Shown: one piece after another, positions 56,861 to 64,000 of the stretch | Layout of the letters: every line of letters begins with the position of its first letter | How positions within the stretch are numbered: position 1 is the first letter of the stretch | NCBI GenBank assembly: GCA_021307315.1 | Contig: JAJSPD010000003.1 | Span: forward strand, 868,001 to 932,000 | Length of the DNA stretch: 64,000 nucleotides | Source: Bisporella sp. PMI_857 | Taxonomy: Eukaryota > Ascomycota > Leotiomycetes > Helotiales > Helotiaceae | Direction of reading: 5' to 3' | Program-made: the position numbers and the translations under genes | The notes under the pieces: generated by a model | The model's input: only the letters and a program-made list of their open reading frames with translations | Database searches by the model: none | Told to the model about the DNA's origin: nothing

Positions 56861-58945
56861 ATGTTTGAAATGGGGATATTTTCTCCATCTGCCAAGCCAG
56901 AAACGGCTTCTTCTAACAAGCAACAGTCACAAGACCTGGAAAAGTCTGGTTCTGATGGCAATACGCACACTCCTGATGCCGAACCCGATAGAGAGGAAAG
57001 TTTGCAATCTCCAAATGGCAATGGAGTTTCGAAAGAAGCGCAGGCCGGTGTACAGGCGATGGAAGCAACAACGTCTGTTTGGACTAAATCACATTTGATT
57101 GCCGCCTATGTAATGTAAGGGAACATTGAAAAAAAAAACAGCGTCTAATGAAGGTGAAAACTGATGCGATACCATAGGATATGGTTTATTTACTTCATTG
57201 CTTCGATGGAGGAAGTTGTGCTTCGTGCATTGAATCCTTACGTGACCAGCGCATTCTCTCGCCATTCCCTGACAGCTGCCACTACTATCATGTCCAGTAT
57301 CATCGGAGGATTGAGTAAGATTCCGCTGGCGAAGATACTCGACACATGGGGTCGGCCGCAAGGCCTTGCTTTGACTTTGTTCATATGGGTAATTGGCTAT
57401 ATTATGATGGCTGGGTGCGACGGGGTCGAAACATATGCTGCGGCACAAGTATTCTGTTCTGTTGGGTAAGATCGATCTCAGATCAAATTCTAAAATAAAA
57501 TCCGCTGGCTGACAATACCAATAGATCCCAGGGCGTCAGCTACTGCATGACTGTTTTCATTGCAGATACATCTTCTCTCAAAAACCGATCGCTCATGTTA
57601 GCATATGCTACCACACCATACATAATAACATCTTGGATTGGTGGACCTGTATCCAATAGCATTGTGCAAGGCCCTGGATGGCGATGGGGTTTTGGAATCT
57701 TTAGCATCGTTGTCCCAGTTGTTGTCTCTCCACTTTGCGCTCTCTTCTTCTGGAACAACCGCAAGGCCAAAAATGCAGGTCTGCTGCCAGAAAAAAGGCG
57801 CAATTTCAGCCTTGCCACCCTGAAAGACTACGCGATCGAAGTTGATTTGATTGGCATTATCATCTTGGCTGCTGGCATGGCACTTTTCCTTCTACCCTTT
57901 GGAATATGGTCCTATCAGAAGGAGCAATGGCGCTCCGCTATGATTATTTGCATGATCATCTTTGGTGGCTTGCTGCTCATTGCCTTTGCGGTGTATGAGA
58001 AATACCTGGCTCCAGTTACATTCATTCCTTTTGAACTCCTCACTGATCGAACCGTCCTTTTTGGGGCCATCTATTTTCTCTTCGTCTTCTTTGCGGGAGC
58101 TATATGGGGGAGCTATTTCTTTTCCATGCTTCAGGTTGTATACAAGCTCAATATCACCGAAGCCAGCTATGTCAGTGCGATTTATCGCGTGGGATCCTGC
58201 TTTTGGGCTCTTGCCGTAGGCATGCTCATCCGCTGGACAGGGAGATTCAAATGGTTGGCTCTATCTTTCGGTGTACCACTACAGATGCTGGGAGTTGCAT
58301 TGATGATTTATTTTCGAACACCAGGAACCGACATCGGATATATCATTATGACACAGATCTTCGTGGCCTTTGCAGGAGGAACCATTGTCATATGTGGAGA
58401 AATGGCGATGATGGTAAGTCTGAGTTCATGGGAGGAAAACTTTCTATTGTGGTTGTTTACGAGTATATTCAGAGCATAATGGGAATACATCGGAGTTAAT
58501 GCTCCTATCTCAGAATATCTTATAAGCAATCAGGTATACATTTCCCTAATAAGGCAAGGCTGACTCAAATACCTCGTGATAGGCGCCGTCGGATCACCAG
58601 CATATCGCTGTCATTATCGCAATCCTTAATTTGTTCTGTAGCATTGGTAGCGCCGTAGGCTCAACAGTATCGGCTTTTATCTGGACCAGCAGATTCTCAG
58701 CAGCGCTGAAACAGCATTTGCCCGCAGGCGCACCTTATGAGAAAATATATGGCTCCATCATATCACAAATGTTCTATCGACCAGGGACACCCACCCGAAA
58801 TGCAATCGATAGGTCCTATGGCGATGCCCAAAGGTACATGTTGATCACGAGTGTATGCCTTCTTGTCGGTGCTTTAGTGTCAGCTGTGCTCTGGAGGGAC
58901 ATCAAGGTAAAGAGTGTCAAACAAGTGAGAGGTCGCGTAGTATGA
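56861..58945 (+). CDS. Siderophore-iron transporter (SIT/ARN-MirB family MFS)
   Basis: Four exons (56861-57114, 57178-57465, 57525-58413, 58583-58945) join in phase to 597 residues. A polar N-terminus of about 75 residues precedes TM1, AYVMIWFIYFIASMEEVVL. Fourteen hydrophobic segments can be counted. Family blocks: NPYVTSAFSRHSLTAATTIM, KIPLAKILDTWGRPQGLALT (motif A), SQGVSYCMTVFIADTSSLKNR (split by intron 2, the SIT-typical loop before motif C), YIITSWIGGPVSNSIVQG, GPGWRWGFGIFSIVVP, VTFIPFELLTDRTVLFGA, SDHQHIAVIIAILNLFCSIG and a C-terminal loop IYGSIISQMFYRPGTPTRN with the usual extracellular Y-x-x-I pattern. Known role: proton-driven uptake of ferric siderophores, repressed by iron. Intron 3 (169 bp) is longer than the others but keeps phase. 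Confidence 0.93.
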
Positions 58946-60475
58946 TATGTGGAGCTCATGGAGAGATAATGTTAATTTTTGGGAGATCTTGATATGGTCA
59001 GCCGATTGAAACAGTCTCAAAATTTGCTGTTCCTTGAGATCCAAAACTATACTGCGCCAAAGGCTGCAATTGTCGCCCTACAACTTATAGGTAATAGATA
59101 GACCACATTGGGGTGAAATCTCCAGATATAACAGTAAGGGATCTCTACAATACGTTAGACTTGATTCTCCGAAAATTTTTTTTAAAAAAAATTAAAAATT
59201 ACACGTGATTGTGGGTCTACCTGCGTGTACCACCACGTGAACGTGACTCTTCACCAACCGCTTCGTCACATCGATTTGGTGCGTTGTACAGTGGTGATAT
59301 ATCTATAGTACCTCTCGCAAGTTTGGCATACTATTTTCTGACGTGCAGCCGAGCTTGAACTGGTCCCTTATCCAGAGAGCACCATGACCCTGTCCATGGG
59401 GGGGAGGGGGGGCGCCAGACGCCATGAAGAATCTGATGCGATTCCTACGATGAATGCATTTTGTATCAAATGTCACTATTTTGGCTTAGATAACCGTGGC
59501 TGGCTGGTCTAAAGTACAGAGAAGGTAACTGACTTAATACTAGTTATCCCCTAGATGGATCTCCATCACGGTAGCTAAATTGACACGGCTCTTACCTCAT
59601 ATACTCCCAAACGAAACATCTTCAAGAACAATCATCCGAGTGCCTGAAGCCACATTTGCCTTTGAAGCTTCAACACAGACCGTATGCATAGCTAGAGCTG
59701 GCAAGGCAGAAGAACCTGCGTTCGATCTTCCGGAGTTGCGAACGGAGTCCAACAAGAGTCAGAACGCATGCTGACCATACTTGCAACCGTAGATTTTGCA
59801 TGGAGCTTCACAGGTCTGAACGGTAACACGCTCATAACAGATGTTATTGGTTCTCCATGCTTTGCGACCAGTCACAAGCAGCCAACTCTTGAGTAATCAT
59901 GAAAAATATCTTCCAATCGATCGGTTTAATCCTTGGGTGAAGAATATGTAATCAACGTTCTTCGTCGTTGACATCCAATCTGATCCCCAGGTTTTCTTGT
60001 TCCTCGGCATCGAACTGTTGTCTTGGCAGCCGTGATCCCGCCCCCATGAACCGCCCCCTTTAGTAAGTGGTCAGCATCGCATCCACATCCCCAGAAGTCC
60101 TCGCATTCGCTTCGAGAAACGTGCCGTTATACTATTGTGTGCATCAGTGGAACCAATCATCAGTTGCTCTTTATTTGTCTGCTATCCACTTTTGCAACGG
60201 CCCAATATCAACATGCTTTATTACCTCGTTCTTCGCCCAAGCAAGTTTGTTTACCATGCTGCTTCCTCTTGTCAATTCTCATATGCGCCAAGCACTTTAC
60301 CCGTGATCTTGCCTTGATTTATCGTTTTTTGCATTGCAAACAAGCCCACTATTAGAGCGTGGCTGCAAAGGAGCTGCGTGGGAGAGTTTACGAGATACCG
60401 AGGCTCCTTTCTAGACTCTTATTGTTCTGTTTGCTGCTTAAATTCCTGGTTGTCAGGCTCCAGTACTTCTATGCT
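58946..60475. other. Intergenic, no gene seen
   Basis: AT-rich, with a T/A-run hairpin-like TTTTTTTTAAAAAAAA at about 59177-59192 and a G-run at 59399-59412. Short frames only. I see no ATCWGATAA element here. Confidence 0.45.
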
Positions 60476-62400
60476 ATGTCAGTGATCGAGACAAAGGGTT
60501 CAGGAAATGGTAAGGGGGTGGAGGTGCTGTCGACGTCCCCAAATGTAGATACCTCAGACGTGGTTGAGAATTTTGAGCCAAATCTGTCAACTTGGCAAAT
60601 TGTATCTTTGTCAATCAGGTAGAACAAAGTCCACCATGAGAGAGCGCCAAACTGACCATCTTAATAGCCTCTCCTTTGGGCTTTTCCTCTCTTTACTCGA
60701 TACCACAATTGTTGCCACAGCTCTGTTTACCATCGGCGTGGATCTGAAGTCCCTCAACTCTGTGAACTGGGTTGCTTTGGCATACACGCTTGCATACCTA
60801 GGTTGTGCAGTCATTTTCGCTCGTATTGCCGATGTAGTTGGGCGTCGAAATGCTTATATTAGTGCCTATGTTATTTTTTTAAGCTTCTCCTTGGGATGTG
60901 GTTTCTCACGAACACTCAACCAACTCATCGCTACAAGAGTCCTGCAAGGTATTGGAGGTTCTGGTCTATACTCTCTTACCTTTGTATTGATACCTGAATT
61001 GTTCTCGGTCAAACAGGCTCAATGGATTTCTGGAGGCATTGGAGCTGTACTTACAATGTCAGGTGTTCTTGGTCCGGTCTTAGGAGGGACCATCACAAAC
61101 TACACAAGTTGGCGTTGGATATTCTGGATCAAGTAAAGAACTTCGGGTTTTACGTATGGTATTTGCTGATATAATTAGTGGACCGATTGGCATCGGACCT
61201 CTTATTCTTTTGGTCGTTGCATGGCCCAAGCCCCATAAGCTTCAGCCTGTTCAAAAGGTTTCGATCAAGAATCTGGAGTAAGGGATGCCATACTCTCCCC
61301 TTGCGAGATACAGTCTGATAATTCTTAGTTTCGTAGGATGTGTTCTCATAATTGCTGCGTCAGTCTTGGTGGTTTTTGCTTTAGAACAGGCTGGTCTGGA
61401 CACGGTCGTGTGGCACAAAGCCATATTTCTGGCTCCCATAACCGTCGGGTCTATATGCTGGCTACTATTGTTTGTCTGGGAGTTCATAGTAGCTCGCTTC
61501 TGGGAAGACACTATGCTGGCAATATTCCCCGTAAGGCTGATGAAACGCCGAGTTTACATGGCTTATGTATTCTCGGGGATGATCATCGGTTTCCCATTCT
61601 ACACAGTCATCTACGCGCTCCCGCTCCGTCTGCAAGTTGTCAATGGAAAATCTCCTCTAATGGCAGGTGTTACAATACTTCCGATGTTGTGCTCTTCTGC
61701 AGTTGGTAGTGTCATTGGGGGAGCAGTGAACGGGAAGAAAAATAATACCTACATAAGCTTATTTGCTGGATCAAGCTTGATGATGTTGGCAACCGGCCTT
61801 TTCTCAACTCTTGCACCCTCTGTCAAGATACCACCTAGTTTATATGGCTTCCAGGTTCTGGCCGGTCTTGGTGCCGGTCTATGTATCTCAACCGTGTCTT
61901 TGGGTGCTATAATGGAGTGCTCTATTCGCGACACCAGTAGGTGCACTTATGTACTCGCCTTTAAGCGCAGCTAATATGATATAGCCGTGGCTCAAGGCAT
62001 CATCGCGCAAGTCCGTGTTGTCGGCGGAAGTATCGGGATCGCAGCTTCTTCAACAATACTTGGAATCATTCAGCGTCGTGATCTCGCAGGAGTGGTAACA
62101 CCCGCTCAGATTGCAACGCTCCACATATCTGCCAATACGTTAACAGAGGAGCAGCTGCAAGCTATCCGAAAAGCATATTCTGATTCTTTCAAGGTAGATA
62201 TGAGAGCAACTGCGATCGTCTCAGGACTCGCCGTATTGGCTGCATTGGCTGCGTATAAGAAGGACCGCAGAGGACTTAAAGAGCTTCAAAAAGAGCGTAC
62301 CATGGAAGAACAAGACCGGTTACGAGCCCTGCAGGCTAAATCTAGAGCAAAGCATAAGAAGGAAGGATACCCCGATGCAGCGATAGAAGCTGTGGCATGA
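60476..62400 (+). CDS. MFS transporter, DHA2 (14-TM drug/toxin efflux) type
   Basis: Five exons (60476-60618, 60668-61132, 61179-61277, 61329-61936, 61985-62400) join in phase to 576 residues. The start chosen is MSVIETKGSGNGKG; earlier in-frame ATGs do not improve the model. Signatures: FLSLLDTTIVATAL (motif D1 L-D-x-T-I-V-x-x-A-L), LGCAVIFARIADVVGRRNAY (motif A), RVLQGIGGSGLYSLTFVLI (motif B, R-x-x-Q-G-x-G), SGVLGPVLGGTITNYTSWRW (motif C, G-x-x-x-G-P-x-x-G-G), and in the C half RLQVVNGKSPLMAGVTILP and VVGGSIGIAASSTILG. The C-terminal tail is basic and charged. Known role: proton antiport of drugs, toxins or siderophore-like metabolites. It follows the siderophore transporter on the same strand after 1.5 kb and could export a chelator, but its own promoter shows no GATA element. 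Confidence 0.92.
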
Positions 62401-63141
62401 GCTACTAATTAATCCATAAATCTCTTGAAGGTGATATCAGATATATCAAGCGGCCGCCCAGTAAGTGAACAGATGTTCCGTTGACAACGCCAAAAAGGTA
62501 CCGGGCAACCCTGTCTCCTTCACTCTAGGCTTTCATTTAAAATCAATATCGGATAGAAGCTCAAAATTACCAAACGGGCGTCACTAGGCTACCTGAATTC
62601 TAATAGATTGGTCATATTTCGTTCACTTGTGCTGTTCCCCCCTCCAGATTTCTGCTACCACGAAATGAAAAAAACTCGGTGCGATGTTGGACTATTTCAT
62701 ATCAAACTCGCGTCAGCTGATTTTGATGGTCCGCGGTCCAAGTATTCACCTTCCCAATTGTCTATTCCCTGCACACATTTGAATGTCCAATCCGTTACGC
62801 AAAATAATCTGGAGTACTAGTTCCTCTCTGAATAAAAGCCGTCGGTGTCATTTGTCAAGTTTTAGCGACCTAAGCCTACTCACCATATACTCCTTTAGTA
62901 GCCTTGTTCTTCTTGCTTACGTTAAATTCTGGATTCGATTCCGTTGTATCTCAATCTGTCGCCGTACCACCGGCTTTTCGATTCTTCCTTTCTGCGACAA
63001 CCTTAGAAAAGTTCCCAGAATTGTGATTTTCCCTCAAACCTTTATCCTTACCATTTCCTCCGGCCAATATCTCCTTCACGGCGGTCCTCTCATTCCTCGA
63101 GCTTTTCTTCACAACGCGCTTCCTTTCCGCCTTCCCTCCCA
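62401..63141. other. Convergent 3' flanks, no gene seen
   Basis: A basic minus-strand frame (63145-62951, rich in Lys/Arg) overlaps the end of the next gene in another frame; it may be a 3' UTR or a chance frame. Nothing else is seen. Confidence 0.4.
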
Positions 63142-63456
63142 TCATTCCATCATATCAACATTATCCTCAACTTCACTGGAACCCACAGCAACATTCACCC
63201 TCCCCTTCTCCTTCTCACTCCCCTCATCCACCTTCATCGCATTCAGCCTCCCCAACTCCCAAAATGCAGTTTCCCAGTCAACAACCAGATGCCAAGACTC
63301 CCCTCCATCTGCTCCGTCGGCGGGTCTGCTCTCAAGGGTGAACCGCTTGCGGTTAGCGACGATGTAGTCGTAGGCTTCGAGGTAGGTGAAGCCGAGGCCG
63401 CGTAAGGATTGGGAGCAGTTCATACTTTGTCTGGAGTGGCGTGGCGTGTGTGCCAT
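63142..63456 (-). CDS. Small hypothetical protein
   Basis: One 104-residue ATG-initiated frame: MAHTPRHSRQSMNCSQSLRG, then LGFTYLEAYDYIVANRKRF, WHLVVDWETAFWELGRLNAM and an acidic end. The middle has amphipathic, Trp/Tyr-bearing segments, unlike a random frame, and the upstream DNA is AT-rich as a promoter would be. No family is recognised. No membrane or signal segment; probably intracellular. Confidence 0.48.
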   Translation of the reverse strand: MAHTPRHSRQSMNCSQSLRGLGFTYLEAYDYIVANRKRFTLESRPADGADGGESWHLVVDWETAFWELGRLNAMKVDEGSEKEKGRVNVAVGSSEVEDNVDMME

Positions 63457-64000
63457 TTTTTAGGTGGTTGATATTGCGGTTAGTAGATAGAATAAGAAAC
63501 TATGCGATGGAATCTGTGATAGAGGCGTCTTTCTTGGATGCCGAGAAAGGAGGATGCTCGATGGCAGGGTATGAGTAGGCTGTTGAGCCTGCAGGCGCGA
63601 GTTGAATTGATTTCAATAGAAGGAAACCACGATGCCGTAGGTATCAGAGCATCGTGGTATTTTAGCATAGGCCCAAAAAAGAGTAATAAAGAACGCTGTG
63701 GATGATATAGATATATCTACTATTCTACCATTTCTGGATCCCGTGCTCAGGATAACGTCACAATTCTTTCTCTCTGCCTATCCATGTCTGAAGTGTAGTA
63801 TCTATTTGCACAACGCTCTTGATCATATACACAAGATTGTTGATGTCTCAAACGCACTTCTAAATCACTTTTAAGCTACATCATAAGGCGTCAGAGTCTT
63901 GTACATGATGTCAAGTCAGAATAACCGTGTCTAACTGTATGTTAACCAAGTGCGTGCCTTTACGAGTTGGTCTTATCCAATATCTCCATTGATTTAGAGT
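63457..64000. other. Right edge, no gene seen
   Basis: Promoter side of the small hypothetical gene, then AT-rich DNA to the end of the window without a supported feature. Confidence 0.45.

Noticed and set aside
59177..59192. T8A8 run and a nearby G run as a possible functional element
   Set aside because: Simple homopolymer sequence common in AT-rich fungal spacers.
62951..63145. Basic minus-strand frame overlapping the end of the small hypothetical gene
   Set aside because: Could not be joined by a plausible intron; likely 3' UTR or chance frame.

Overview
This is a window from a filamentous ascomycete (Pezizomycotina) chromosome. Genes are interrupted by short introns of about 45-60 bp with canonical fungal donors, CTAAC/CTGAC-type branch points and TAG/CAG acceptors. 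The families are typical of moulds: Zn2Cys6 and DUF3468-type regulators, CFEM protein, siderophore transporter, fungal arylsulfotransferase and the NuA4 bromodomain subunit. Intergenic DNA is AT-rich and long. A class such as Leotiomycetes would be a guess. All gene models were spliced by eye; unless noted, every exon junction is in phase and the models close on a stop codon.

Layout. 0-13.6 kb: 3' end of an MFS transporter, a small coiled-coil protein, a BRD8/Bdc1-like NuA4 bromodomain subunit, a 3.6 kb stretch without a convincing gene, a two-domain VOC (extradiol dioxygenase-like) protein, and a small RING protein followed by a decayed tandem copy. 15-33 kb: F-box/LRR protein, a dead SGNH esterase, GPI2, a multi-pass membrane protein, a secreted or anchored Asp/Ser-rich protein, a possible very small secreted protein, an eight-exon mitochondrial-carrier-like protein, a broken NAD(P)-binding oxidoreductase, and a DUF3468-type regulator without a zinc finger.

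33.8-45.2 kb: four consecutive minus-strand genes encode an acyl-CoA/4-coumarate-CoA ligase-like enzyme ending in a peroxisomal signal, an MFS exporter, a secreted arylsulfotransferase and an NmrA/isoflavone-reductase-like protein. The last is divergent from a Zn2Cys6 regulator across a 299-bp promoter that carries a CGG-N9-CCG palindrome. This looks like a small aromatic-compound cluster, although the regulator is damaged in its middle. A six-exon secreted protein, a 138-bp foldback repeat, a sugar permease and a GNAT acetyltransferase follow.

52-62.4 kb: the strongest system-level signal. An AIFM2/FSP1-like FAD oxidoreductase, a CFEM GPI-type protein and a siderophore-iron transporter lie together. 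Six copies of the fungal iron GATA-factor element ATCWGATAA fall within 4.2 kb here, where about one is expected in the whole 64 kb. Two of them, 72 bp apart, sit in the promoter shared by the CFEM and siderophore-transporter genes. A DHA2-type MFS gene follows. I infer an SreA/HapX-controlled iron-acquisition locus.

At least three genes are pseudogenes (RING copy, SGNH esterase, NAD(P)-binding protein), and a fourth (the Zn2Cys6 regulator) may be.
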